Assembly: GCA_964568795.1 (NCBI GenBank)
Contig: CAZMRQ010000008.1
Span: 1 to 43,008, forward strand
Source: CAZMRQ01 sp964568795
Lineage (GTDB): Bacteria; Pseudomonadota; Gammaproteobacteria; Comchoanobacterales; Comchoanobacteraceae
Reading direction: 5' to 3'
Length of the DNA: 43,008 nucleotides
Under the pieces are notes generated by a model that was not told the DNA's origin, ran no database searches, and saw only the letters and a list, made by a program, of their open reading frames with translations. Each line of letters opens with the position of its first letter. The stretch's first letter is position 1. The translations under genes and the position numbers were made by a program. Below, piece after piece: positions 17,995 to 26,509 of the stretch.

Positions 17995-18184
17995 CTTTAG
18001 ACCTACTATTTAATATCGTTTTGATTCGAGCAACCTCTTGACGCATTTTTGCCATCAAATGTGTCTTTGCCTTGCCTTCTGAGAATTGCTTCATGCGAAT
18101 ATTAAAATTTTCTTTACGTAAATTCAAGATTTTTTCGCATAATTCTTTATTTGACATGTCATTAAGCGACTTGGACTCCATCAC
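17978..18184 (-). CDS. rpmC: Ribosomal protein L29
   Basis: L29 is a two-helix protein at the tunnel exit, next to the signal recognition particle and trigger factor docking site. The 68 residues include LNDMSNKELCEKILNLRKENFNIR and VARIKTILNSR, as expected (E. coli 63). It begins 23 bases inside the end of rplP (two adjacent ATGs) and its own end overlaps rpsQ by 17 bases, part of a series of unusually large overlaps here. Confidence 0.95.
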   Translation of the reverse strand: MMESKSLNDMSNKELCEKILNLRKENFNIRMKQFSEGKAKTHLMAKMRQEVARIKTILNSRSKDESRD

Positions 18185-18596
18185 TAGCCTCCTCTTTTCT
18201 TATAACCTTAGTCTTAAATGGCATCTTTGATGACGCCAATTCAAAAGCTCTCATAGCTATGTCTTGAGCCACTCCTGCTATTTCAAATACCACAGTACCG
18301 GGCTTAACATTAAAAACATAATACTCTACATTTCCTTTACCTTTACCTTGACGAACTTCAAGAGGCTTTTTAGTTATTGGTTTGTCAGGAAATACTCTAA
18401 TCCATGTCTGACCATCACGTTTCATACAACGTGTGATTGCGCGACGCGCAGACTCAATTTGCCTAGCAGTCAGCCTATTACGTCCTTCTGCAACTAAGCC
18501 ATATTCACCGAAGCACACACGTGTTGTACGCGCACGTCCACGGTTTCTGCCTTTCTGTGCTTTTCTATACTTAGTACTTTTTGGAGGTTGTTGCAT
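18162..18596 (-). CDS. rplP: Ribosomal protein L16
   Basis: L16 contacts the elbow of A-site tRNA. The 144 residues (E. coli 136) contain KYRKAQKGRNRGRA, LTARQIESARRAITR, WIRVFPDKPITKKP and VRQGKGKGNVEYY; the arginine in VRQGKGKG corresponds to the position hydroxylated in E. coli. The C-terminus is extended by about eight residues that overlap the start of rpmC. It follows rpsC by 2 bases. Confidence 0.97.
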   Translation of the reverse strand: MQQPPKSTKYRKAQKGRNRGRARTTRVCFGEYGLVAEGRNRLTARQIESARRAITRCMKRDGQTWIRVFPDKPITKKPLEVRQGKGKGNVEYYVFNVKPGTVVFEIAGVAQDIAMRAFELASSKMPFKTKVIRKEEASDGVQVA

Positions 18597-18598
18597 CG

Positions 18599-19258
18599 TT
18601 AGCTCCCTTGATTACCTTGTTTCTCAGATTTATTGTAAGTATCGCCCTTATAGATCCAGACTTTTATGCCTAGAACACCATACGTTGTATGGGATAATGC
18701 AAGAGCATAATCAATTTCAGAACGAAATGTTTGCAAAGGAACACGCCCTTCTTTATACGACTCACTTCGCGCTATCTCTGCGCCACCGACACGTCCTGAA
18801 ACCATGATTTTAGCACCTTTAGCACCTGAACGCATAATGTTACTCATGGCTCGCTTCATCACACGTCTAAACTGCCCACGACTACTAAGCTGTGTTGCTA
18901 TCGATTCTGCAACGATTTTTGCATCGAGATCTGGCTTTTTAACTTCTGAAATTGAAATATGACATTTAGCCTGTATTTCACGGGATATGAGTTGTCTCAA
19001 CTTATCCACATCAGCACCTTTCTTACCAATCATCACGCCTGGTCTTGCACAGACAACATTAACTTGTAAAGAGTCACCTGAACGATCAATAATGATCTTG
19101 CTAAGAGAAGCGGAACTGTAATTCTTCTCAAGAAAACTTCTAACAATATGATCCTGCATAATTAAGTCAGAGTAATCAGACCTTGGTGCATACCACCGAG
19201 ATTGAGACTTTGTGTTGATATTAAAACGAATGCTATTCGGATTACATTTTTGACCCAT
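18599..19258 (-). CDS. rpsC: Ribosomal protein S3
   Basis: S3 forms part of the mRNA entry tunnel and has helicase activity there. The ATG at 19258 gives MGQKCNPNSIRFNI, the expected start; the longer upstream frame lies in rplV. The KH domain shows ARPGVMIGKKGADVDKLR and the C-terminal domain shows RVGGAEIARSESYKEGRVPL and TTYGVLGIKVWIYKGD. With 219 residues it lacks most of the basic tail of E. coli S3 (233). Confidence 0.97.
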   Translation of the reverse strand: MGQKCNPNSIRFNINTKSQSRWYAPRSDYSDLIMQDHIVRSFLEKNYSSASLSKIIIDRSGDSLQVNVVCARPGVMIGKKGADVDKLRQLISREIQAKCHISISEVKKPDLDAKIVAESIATQLSSRGQFRRVMKRAMSNIMRSGAKGAKIMVSGRVGGAEIARSESYKEGRVPLQTFRSEIDYALALSHTTYGVLGIKVWIYKGDTYNKSEKQGNQGS

Positions 19259-19260
19259 AA

Positions 19261-19602
19261 TTAACTCTCTTTCTCTGTAACTGTAATTTTCACATGACAT
19301 GAGCGCTTTAATATTCTATTAGAACGTCCTTTTGCTCTTGCTCTCCAACGCTTGAGAGTTGGCCCCTCATCCACACATATTTCTTTGATATATAACTCGT
19401 CCACATCCATGCCATGATTGTTCTCAGCATTAGCAATGGCTGACGCTAAAACTTTAGCAACGAGCTTAGCAGCCAATTGGGGCGCCAGAGTCAGTGCATT
19501 CACAGCTTTCTCAGCAGACAAGCCCGTAATATAGCGAGCAACTGGCCTCACTTTCTGGGCGGACATTCGTTGGTATTTGCACCATGCATAAGCCTGAGTC
19601 AT
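19261..19602 (-). CDS. rplV: Ribosomal protein L22
   Basis: L22 extends a hairpin into the peptide exit tunnel. The 113 residues (E. coli 110) include YQRMSAQKVRPVARYITGLS, SAIANAENNHGMDVDELYI and the hairpin region RWRARAKGRSNRILKRSCHV. The start codon shares one base with the rpsS stop. Confidence 0.97.
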   Translation of the reverse strand: MTQAYAWCKYQRMSAQKVRPVARYITGLSAEKAVNALTLAPQLAAKLVAKVLASAIANAENNHGMDVDELYIKEICVDEGPTLKRWRARAKGRSNRILKRSCHVKITVTEKES

Positions 19603-19883
19603 TACCGCGCTCCTTTGGCTTTTCTATCGCCTGCATGCATTTTAAATAGCCTTGTCATAGAGAATTCTCCAAGTTTGAAGCCCACCATATGTTCAGTAAT
19701 TGATACTGGAACATAGGCTTTCCCATTGTGCACACAAATGATTAAACCGACCATTTCAGGCATAATCACAGAACGCCTTGAACGCGTTTGTATAGGCTTA
19801 TTCGAGCCTGACTTAACCGCTTCACGAACTTTCTCTAATAAGTGGTGGTCAATAAATGGACCTTTGACTAATGATCTTGACAT
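19602..19883 (-). CDS. rpsS: Ribosomal protein S19
   Basis: S19 binds the 30S head with S13 and takes part in inter-subunit bridges. The 93 residues (E. coli 92) begin MSRSLVKGPFIDHHLLEKV and include TRSRRSVIMPEMVG and ITEHMVGFKLGEFSMTRLF, all conserved. It lies 8 bases after rplB. Confidence 0.97.
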   Translation of the reverse strand: MSRSLVKGPFIDHHLLEKVREAVKSGSNKPIQTRSRRSVIMPEMVGLIICVHNGKAYVPVSITEHMVGFKLGEFSMTRLFKMHAGDRKAKGAR

Positions 19884-19891
19884 ATTCCCCT

Positions 19892-20725
19892 CTATTTCTT
19901 CTCATTACAATAACGAACAACCAATGGATTACGATGCTTTCTGGTACGTTTTCCCTTTGATAAAACACCAGTAGGCGAGCATGGATGACGACCACCCGAT
20001 GTACGGCCTTCACCACCACCCATAGGATGATCAACTGGATTCATGGCAACCCCTCTGACTGTCGGCCTAATGCCACACCATCGACTGCGCCCTGCTTTAC
20101 CTTTGTTCTTAAGACTATGTGCAGAGTTAGATACTGTACCAATTGTGGCACGGCATGTCGCTAGCACTTTTCTTGTTTCACCACTACGCATGCGTAATAT
20201 AGCATACTTTCCTTCAATACCTGATAGTACTGCTGAAGCACCTGCTGAACGGATTAACTTAGCACCAGCTCCTGGCTTAAGCTCAATACAATGGATAATC
20301 GTACCGATTGGTATCTGACCAAGCTCCATAGCATTTCCAGGCTTGACTTCTGCACTTGAACCTGAAAGAACATCATGCCCTGCAGCTAAACCAGCAGGAG
20401 CAATAATATAGGACCACGCACCATTGGCATATGAAATCAAAGCGATGTGGGCAGATCTGTTGGGGTCATATTCAATCGATTTAACAGTCCCGACAATCCC
20501 ATCATGCTGTGAACGTTTAAAATCCACTAATCTGTACTGTTTCTTATGACCACCACCTTTGTGCCTAACGGTTATACGACCACTTGTGCCACGGCCACTG
20601 ATGCGCCTTTTGTGCTCAACAAGTGACTTCAGCGGATCGCCTTTAGCTAAGTAATCATACTTAATATCTTTGCGTTGACGTACACCTGGTGAAGTGGGCT
20701 TAAATTTTTTAATAACTACTGACAT
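19892..20725 (-). CDS. rplB: Ribosomal protein L2
   Basis: L2 is needed for subunit joining and lies close to the peptidyl-transferase centre. The 277 residues (E. coli 273) contain KPTSPGVRQR, SGRGTSGRITVRHKGGGHKK, and the critical loop NPVDHPMGGGEGRTSGGRHP with the conserved histidine. It follows rplW by 11 bases. Confidence 0.98.
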   Translation of the reverse strand: MSVVIKKFKPTSPGVRQRKDIKYDYLAKGDPLKSLVEHKRRISGRGTSGRITVRHKGGGHKKQYRLVDFKRSQHDGIVGTVKSIEYDPNRSAHIALISYANGAWSYIIAPAGLAAGHDVLSGSSAEVKPGNAMELGQIPIGTIIHCIELKPGAGAKLIRSAGASAVLSGIEGKYAILRMRSGETRKVLATCRATIGTVSNSAHSLKNKGKAGRSRWCGIRPTVRGVAMNPVDHPMGGGEGRTSGGRHPCSPTGVLSKGKRTRKHRNPLVVRYCNEKK

Positions 20726-20736
20726 ATGATTACCTT

Positions 20737-21021
20737 CTATTTCTCTGCCAATGATATACTTTGGCCTTTTTTGAGAGTGATGTAAGCTTTTTTGAATCGC
20801 TTAATAACACCCTTCCTTCGACCAAAGGATTTCTCAATAGGTTTGTAGTTCATAACATTGACCTTAGTCACGTCCACTTGAAATAAAGACTCAACTGCCA
20901 TTTTAATATCGTTCTTCTTGGCAACAGGGCACACTTTAAATGCATACTTGTTATCGACCATTGAAGACTTTTCAGTATAAATTGGGCTTTTTATAACAGA
21001 AGTTAAATGCTCTTTTCTCAT
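20737..21021 (-). CDS. rplW: Ribosomal protein L23
   Basis: L23 sits at the tunnel exit and docks trigger factor and SRP. The 94-residue product (E. coli 100) has VIKSPIYTEKSS, KNDIKMAVESLFQVDVTKVN and GRRKGVIKRFKKAYITL. It overlaps the rplD stop by 4 bases. Confidence 0.97.
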   Translation of the reverse strand: MRKEHLTSVIKSPIYTEKSSMVDNKYAFKVCPVAKKNDIKMAVESLFQVDVTKVNVMNYKPIEKSFGRRKGVIKRFKKAYITLKKGQSISLAEK

Positions 21022-21641
21022 GACAACTGCTCCTCTAAAGTCTTAACTACTTCTTTGGTTAATACCACACGTGGGGCATGATAGAGCAACAAAGGATTTA
21101 AGTCTCTGACATCTATCACATGAACTTTCGGTATGTTACGAGATGCCAGAAAAACATTTTCATCAATTTGATCAACAACAAAAACAACTCCATCCCATTG
21201 ATGTGGCTTAAGGGCTGCAAGCATTGTTTTGGTTTTGTGATCCTCTAGTTTAATTTCCTCTGTCACAAATAAAGAGCCTTGTCTTGTTTGTTCAGATAAA
21301 ATAGCACACATGGCTTTGCGGTACATTTTCCGATTAACCTTCTGACTGAAATCCCTTGGCTTTGCAGCAAAGGTGACACCACCAGAACGCCATAATGGGC
21401 TTCTGATAGTTCCTACACGCGCACGACCAGTCCCTTTTTGTCGCCATGGCTTTCTACCACCACCAGACACCTCTGAACGAGACAAATTGGACTTGGAGCC
21501 TTGTCTTTGCCCTGCTTGAAAAGCAACAATAACTTGATGGACTAAAGGCTCATTGTAATCACATCCAAAAACCTGATCATTGAGCTCGCACTGACCACTT
21601 TTTGTTGATTTTGAATTAAATGAAATAAGTTTATGCTCCAT
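21018..21641 (-). CDS. rplD: Ribosomal protein L4
   Basis: L4 reaches into the exit tunnel and in E. coli represses the S10 operon by binding its leader. The 207 residues (E. coli 201) include the tunnel loop GGGRKPWRQKGTGRARVGTI and RSPLWRSGGVTFAAKPRDFS. Here rpsJ follows tufA by only 32 bases, so an E. coli-type S10 leader for L4 control seems absent. Confidence 0.97.
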   Translation of the reverse strand: MEHKLISFNSKSTKSGQCELNDQVFGCDYNEPLVHQVIVAFQAGQRQGSKSNLSRSEVSGGGRKPWRQKGTGRARVGTIRSPLWRSGGVTFAAKPRDFSQKVNRKMYRKAMCAILSEQTRQGSLFVTEEIKLEDHKTKTMLAALKPHQWDGVVFVVDQIDENVFLASRNIPKVHVIDVRDLNPLLLYHAPRVVLTKEVVKTLEEQLS

Positions 21642-21643
21642 TA

Positions 21644-22291
21644 TTACGCCTCCTTCTTCTTGCTAGGCTTTTTCGTAGCTTGGCGGACAAATACAACAGA
21701 ACCATTTGGCCCAGGAATAGCACCCCTTATCATAGCGATATTTTTTTCTTGATCTATTTGAATAATTTCGAGATTTTGCACCGTCACCCATTCATGACCA
21801 TACTGACCTGGCAGCTTCGTATTTTTCCAAACTTTGCCTGGATCTTGGCATTGACCTATTGAGCCTGGGGCACGATGAGACAGTGAGTTCCCATGAGAAG
21901 CGTCTTGCGAACTGAAATTATGACGTTTAATAACACCTTGGAAGCCAAAGCCCTTTGTGCGTGATTGAACATCCACATATTCGACATCTGCAAAAACACC
22001 CACATTTCTTTTATCACCGAGCTTACCATCATATGCTTTTTCAAGTCTGAATTCTTTCAACAACTTCAGTGGGGGCAAACCGTTCTTTTTTAGATGCCCT
22101 GATTGAGCCTTAGTCATCTTTTTCTTGACTAACTTGGTAGCTAATTGAACAGCATTATATCCAGAGTTTTCTGTTGTTTTAATACCTGAGACATGGTTGT
22201 CTTCAAATAAGACAACTGTCACAGGAATAGACTCACCGCTCTCAATAAAGCGTCTCGTCATCCCAATTTTTTCACCAATTAAGTAGGCCAT
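21644..22291 (-). CDS. rplC: Ribosomal protein L3
   Basis: L3 nucleates 50S assembly and reaches the peptidyl-transferase centre. The 215 residues (E. coli 209) begin MAYLIGEKIGMTRRF and contain KGFGFQGVIKRHNF and HGNSLSHRAPGSIGQCQDPG; the glutamine in GSIGQ is the one methylated by PrmB in E. coli. A Lys-rich C-terminal tail is added. It follows rpsJ by 9 bases. Confidence 0.97.
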   Translation of the reverse strand: MAYLIGEKIGMTRRFIESGESIPVTVVLFEDNHVSGIKTTENSGYNAVQLATKLVKKKMTKAQSGHLKKNGLPPLKLLKEFRLEKAYDGKLGDKRNVGVFADVEYVDVQSRTKGFGFQGVIKRHNFSSQDASHGNSLSHRAPGSIGQCQDPGKVWKNTKLPGQYGHEWVTVQNLEIIQIDQEKNIAMIRGAIPGPNGSVVFVRQATKKPSKKKEA

Positions 22292-22300
22292 AATATCACC

Positions 22301-22627
22301 TTATGCCAGATCATCAACACTGATTTGTATGTTGACACCTGAAGCTAAATTTAACTTCATGAGCGCATCGACAGTAGCTGGGTCTGGTGACAATATGTCT
22401 ACCAAGCGGCTGTGTACTCTCATTTCGTACTGGTCACGAGCTTTCTTATTCACATGAGGTGAAATCAAAATCGTAAACTTCTTAATGCGTGTTGGAAGAG
22501 GAACTGGTCCTTGAATTCGCGCACCTGTTCTTCTTGCAGTTTCTACAATTTCTGTTGTAGCCCTATCGATCGAACGATGGTCATATGACTTAAGTCTTAT
22601 GCGTATTCGCTGATTTTCAGTTGCCAT
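22301..22627 (-). CDS. rpsJ: Ribosomal protein S10
   Basis: S10 is a 30S head protein and, as NusE, pairs with NusB and NusG in antitermination and transcription-translation coupling. The 108 residues (E. coli 103) include RIRIRLKSYDHRSIDRA, GPVPLPTRIKKFTILISPHV and YEMRVHSRLVDI. It begins the S10 cluster 32 bases after tufA, so str and S10 genes are probably one transcript. Confidence 0.97.
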   Translation of the reverse strand: MATENQRIRIRLKSYDHRSIDRATTEIVETARRTGARIQGPVPLPTRIKKFTILISPHVNKKARDQYEMRVHSRLVDILSPDPATVDALMKLNLASGVNIQISVDDLA

Positions 22628-22659
22628 AGTATATCCCCTGTTTTATCTATTGTAAAGCT

Positions 22660-23817
22660 CTATTCAATAATCTCTGTTACAACACCGGCACCTACTGTAC
22701 GACCACCTTCACGAATTGCAAAACGCAAGCCATCCGTCATCGCAATCGGCGCAATCAGCTCTACTGTCATTGTGATGTTATCTCCTGGCATAACCATCTT
22801 AACACCTTCTGGCAGTATCACTTCTCCTGTTACGTCTGTTGTTCTAAAATAAAACTGTGGACGGTAACCTTGCAAGAATGGCGTATGACGCCCTCCTTCT
22901 TCTTTACTCATCACATATACTTCTGCTTTAAACTTGGTATGCGGCGTAATGCTTCCTGGCTTCGCTAAAACCTGACCTCTTTCTATGTCTGTTCGCTTAA
23001 GCCCACGCAGCAATACTCCGACGTTATCTCCTGCTTGACCTTGATCGAGCAGCTTTCTAAACATCTCTACACCTGTGCATGTGGTTTTTTGATTTTCTCT
23101 GATTCCGACGATCTCCACTTCATCACCCACATTCACGATTCCTGTCTCAATCCTTCCTGTCGCGACTGTTCCACGACCGGATATTGAAAACACATCTTCA
23201 ACTGGCATCAAGAATGGCTTCTCTGTTTCACGCTTTGGAATTTCAAAGTAATCATCCATCGCTTGCAGCAAGCTTGTGATTGATCCACGACCCATCTCAC
23301 TTTCTTCACCTTCCATTGCTTTCAAGGCTGATCCTCTCACTATTGGAATATCATCTCCTGGGAACTCATACTGTGACAACAGCTCTCTCACTTCCATTTC
23401 AACCAGATCCAATAACTCTTCATCATCAACCATGTCGCACTTATTCAGGAACACTACCATCTTTGGCACACCAACTTGACGCGCCAATACAATATGCTCT
23501 CGCGTCTGTGGCATGGGGCCGTCTGCTGCTGATACAACCAATATAGCTCCATCCATCTGCGCTGCACCTGTAATCATGTTCTTCACATAATCCGCATGTC
23601 CTGGGCAATCCACGTGTGCGTAGTGCCTGTTGCCGCTCTCGTACTCCACATGCGATGTACTAATAGTAATACCACGTGCTTTTTCCTCTGGCGCTTTGTC
23701 AATACTGTCAAAACTTTCACCCGCTATCGCTGATGACAATGTTGTTTTACCATGATCGACGTGACCGATGGTTCCCACATTCATGTGGGGCTTATTTCTT
23801 TCGAATTTCTCTGCCAT
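22660..23817 (-). CDS. tufA: Elongation factor EF-Tu (copy A), with shortened helix after the P-loop
   Basis: EF-Tu brings aminoacyl-tRNA to the ribosome with GTP. The 385 residues (E. coli 394) keep the G motifs GHVDHGKT (P-loop), RGITI, DCPGHADY and NKCD, and domains 2 and 3. Between TTLSSAI and SFDSID only AGE remains where E. coli has about thirteen residues (TTVLAKTYGGAAR), a net loss of ten that shortens helix 1 and the start of switch I. The second copy (tufB) has exactly the same deletion. The VERG motif of domain 2 reads IETG. A GTGAGGT ribosome site precedes the start. The two genes differ by about six silent bases, all near their ends. Confidence 0.97.
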   Translation of the reverse strand: MAEKFERNKPHMNVGTIGHVDHGKTTLSSAIAGESFDSIDKAPEEKARGITISTSHVEYESGNRHYAHVDCPGHADYVKNMITGAAQMDGAILVVSAADGPMPQTREHIVLARQVGVPKMVVFLNKCDMVDDEELLDLVEMEVRELLSQYEFPGDDIPIVRGSALKAMEGEESEMGRGSITSLLQAMDDYFEIPKRETEKPFLMPVEDVFSISGRGTVATGRIETGIVNVGDEVEIVGIRENQKTTCTGVEMFRKLLDQGQAGDNVGVLLRGLKRTDIERGQVLAKPGSITPHTKFKAEVYVMSKEEGGRHTPFLQGYRPQFYFRTTDVTGEVILPEGVKMVMPGDNITMTVELIAPIAMTDGLRFAIREGGRTVGAGVVTEIIE

Positions 23818-23837
23818 AATTATTTACCTCACGTTAG

Positions 23838-25928
23838 TTATTTAGTTCGACCATCAACTATCTCTTGGGAGATAGTTGATGGACACTCTGCATACTTTAA
23901 GAATTCCATACTATAGGATGCTCGACCTTGACTCATTGAACGCATATCTGTTGCATAGCCAAACATTTCAGACAATGGCACTTCTGCACGAATAACCTTG
24001 CCTGTAGGGCTCTCATCCATTCCCTGCATAATGCCTCTTCGTCTATTAAGATCACCTACCACATCACCCATATATTCATCAGGCGTCACAACTTCTACTT
24101 TCATGATTGGCTCTAGTAAAAAGGCGCTTGCTTTTTTAGCCCCATCTTTAAATGCGATCGATGCTGCAAGCTTAAATGCCAACTCACTTGAATCAACATC
24201 ATGGAATGAACCGTCATATACTGTGACTTTAACATCAACGAGTGGGTAATTAGCTACCACACCATTTTCAGCTTGCTCTCTAACGCCTTTTTCAATAGCT
24301 GGGATATATTCTTTTGGAATGACCCCACCCACAATTTTATTAACAAACTGTATGCCATCACCTTGCTCGAGGGGCTCAAGCTTGAGCCAAACATGCCCAT
24401 ACTGGCCACGACCACCTGACTGACGAACAAACTTTCCTTCTATCTCTGTAGCCTGCTTAATAGTCTCACGATACGCTACTTGAGGCTTACCGACACTAAT
24501 ATCCACAAAAAAATCGCGTTTCAAACGATCAACAATGACTTCAAGGTGAAGCTCACCCATTCCAGAAATAATAGTCTGACCAGATTCTTCATCCGTTCTT
24601 ACTCTGAATGAAGGATCTTCCTTGGCTAATTTGCCTAGGCTTACTGACAACTTCTCGTAATCTGTTTTTGTTTTAGGCTCAACTGCAACCGAAATAACTG
24701 GATCAGGACAGTCAATTTGCTCAAGAACAATAACTTTGCCTTCATCGCATAGAGTATCTCCTGTGGTCACTAGCTTCAATCCCACAGCAGCAGCAATATC
24801 TCCAGCACGCACTTCTTTGATTTCTTCTCTTTTATCTGAGTGCATCTGCACCAATCGGCCTACACGCTCTTTTTTTCCTTTCACAGGATTAAATACACCT
24901 GAACCTGCTTTCAGTACGCCAGAATATACGCGAATATATGTCAGGGTTCCTACAAATGGATCCGTTGTAATTTTAAATGCTAATGCAGAAAAAGGCTCGC
25001 TCACATCAGCTTTACGTATTTCTTCTTTGCCATGGACATCGCCTGTTACAGACGGTATATCAAGGGGAGATGGCAACAACTCAATAACAGCATCTAATAC
25101 TGATTGAACACCTTTATTTTTAAAAGCACTGCCACAAAACATAGGGATAATTTCATTGGCAATTGTTCTATCTCTGATTGCAGATTTAATGTCTTCTTCT
25201 GACAAATCACCTTGCTCAAGATATTTATCCATTAGCTCCATAGAGTTCTCAGCAGCAGCTTCAAGAAGCTGATCTCTGTATTCATTTGCTTGATCTAAAC
25301 ATGACTCCGGTATATTTTGAATATCAAAAGTCATTCCCATGTCAGCTTCATTGTAAAATATCGCCTTCATTTTTACTAGATCAATGATTCCAGAAAACCC
25401 TTCTTCGCGCCCAATAGGCAGCTGCATAACAACAGGTTGTGCGCCCAACCGTTCCTTGACTTGATTCACAACTCTCAAAAAATCTGCACCGGCACGATCC
25501 ATCTTGTTAACAAAACCGATACGCGGCACTTTGTATTTGTTTGCTTGACGCCAGACAGTCTCACTCTGAGGCTCTACACCGCCTACAGCACAAAAGACTA
25601 CAAGAGCCCCATCCAATACACGCAATGATCTTTCTACTTCAATGGTAAAATCAACGTGTCCAGGCGTATCAATAATATTGATGCGGTGTTCAGAAAACTG
25701 TTTCTGGGAACCAGCCCAATGACATGCAGTAGCTGCAGACTGGATAGTAATTCCTCTCTCTTGCTCTTGCTGCATAGAATCCATGATAGCTGTTCCATCA
25801 TGAACTTCACCAATCTTGTGGGTCCTACCCGTATAATAAAGTATACGTTCAGTAGTAGTGGTCTTTCCTGCGTCAACATGCGCAGATATACCGATATTTC
25901 TGTATAAATTAAGAGGAGTCACTGACAT
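23838..25928 (-). CDS. fusA: Elongation factor EF-G
   Basis: EF-G is the GTPase driving translocation and, with RRF, ribosome recycling. The 696 residues (E. coli 704) contain AHVDAGKTTTTERIL (P-loop), ERGITIQSAAT, DTPGHVDFT and NKMDRAGADF, followed by the domain IV text GKPQVAYRETI and GRGQYGHVWL. The C-terminus ECPSTISQEIVDGRTK aligns without gaps to that of E. coli, yet its codons form a perfect hairpin (listed separately). It lies 21 bases after rpsG and 20 before tufA. Confidence 0.98.
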   Translation of the reverse strand: MSVTPLNLYRNIGISAHVDAGKTTTTERILYYTGRTHKIGEVHDGTAIMDSMQQEQERGITIQSAATACHWAGSQKQFSEHRINIIDTPGHVDFTIEVERSLRVLDGALVVFCAVGGVEPQSETVWRQANKYKVPRIGFVNKMDRAGADFLRVVNQVKERLGAQPVVMQLPIGREEGFSGIIDLVKMKAIFYNEADMGMTFDIQNIPESCLDQANEYRDQLLEAAAENSMELMDKYLEQGDLSEEDIKSAIRDRTIANEIIPMFCGSAFKNKGVQSVLDAVIELLPSPLDIPSVTGDVHGKEEIRKADVSEPFSALAFKITTDPFVGTLTYIRVYSGVLKAGSGVFNPVKGKKERVGRLVQMHSDKREEIKEVRAGDIAAAVGLKLVTTGDTLCDEGKVIVLEQIDCPDPVISVAVEPKTKTDYEKLSVSLGKLAKEDPSFRVRTDEESGQTIISGMGELHLEVIVDRLKRDFFVDISVGKPQVAYRETIKQATEIEGKFVRQSGGRGQYGHVWLKLEPLEQGDGIQFVNKIVGGVIPKEYIPAIEKGVREQAENGVVANYPLVDVKVTVYDGSFHDVDSSELAFKLAASIAFKDGAKKASAFLLEPIMKVEVVTPDEYMGDVVGDLNRRRGIMQGMDESPTGKVIRAEVPLSEMFGYATDMRSMSQGRASYSMEFLKYAECPSTISQEIVDGRTK
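23851..23882 (-). repeat. Perfect 14-bp hairpin inside the last codons of fusA
   Basis: The arms CCATCAACTATCTC and GAGATAGTTGATGG are exact complements separated by four bases. They encode PSTISQEIVDG near the EF-G C-terminus and end 10 bases before the stop triplet, about 35 bases before the tufA start. There is no T-run after it, so it is not a classic terminator. A role in mRNA processing, stability or setting the fusA/tufA ratio is inference; the structure itself is seen directly. Confidence 0.9.
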
Positions 25929-25949
25929 AATTATATTCCCAATATTGCG

Positions 25950-26492
25950 CTATGAAGCCTTGCGTATATTTGCAAATACTTTGTTAGCATCTGCCATGCG
26001 CTTCATTTGTATCTTAGATTGCCAGCTTTGGCCACGTGAGTAACTGATATCCACTAATTCATTAGCCAACTTCTCAGCCATTGACTTCTCTTTACGAGCT
26101 CTTGCTGCTGAAATAATCCAGCGAAGTGCTAAGGTTGTTCCTCTCGCCTTATCAGCAAAAACTGGAACTTGGTAGTTGGCACCACCAATACGTCTTGATT
26201 TGACTTCCAACTCTGGCTGCACTTGAGCAATAAGAAAGTGCATTGTCGACAATATAAGTTCCTGCTTGTCTCTTGTATTGACTTCTTTTTCTCTGAAATG
26301 TTTTTTAAGATCTTCTGACTGATGGCATCGGCTAATCGCCTGATCCATAGCTTCATACACAATTTTACTTGCCAAAGACTTTTTGCCACACTTCATGATC
26401 ATATTAATCATAAGAGAAATAGTGAGATCATTATATTTCTCATCTGGCTTTCTATGTATATGCTTTGACTTCTGTACAACTTTTCTACTCAT
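25950..26492 (-). CDS. rpsG: Ribosomal protein S7 with an internal insertion
   Basis: S7 organises the 30S head and represses the str operon in E. coli. The 180-residue protein contains GKKSLASKIVYEAM, ELEVKSRRIGGANYQVPV and LALRWIISAARARKEKSMAEKL. Between the second helix and VKSRR there are about 20 more residues than in E. coli (around HFREKEVNTRDKQ). From memory, Legionella and Coxiella S7 also carry insertions at this spot. It follows rpsL by 17 bases. Confidence 0.97.
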   Translation of the reverse strand: MSRKVVQKSKHIHRKPDEKYNDLTISLMINMIMKCGKKSLASKIVYEAMDQAISRCHQSEDLKKHFREKEVNTRDKQELILSTMHFLIAQVQPELEVKSRRIGGANYQVPVFADKARGTTLALRWIISAARARKEKSMAEKLANELVDISYSRGQSWQSKIQMKRMADANKVFANIRKAS

Positions 26493-26509
26493 GATATAAT
26501 TTCCTTCGG

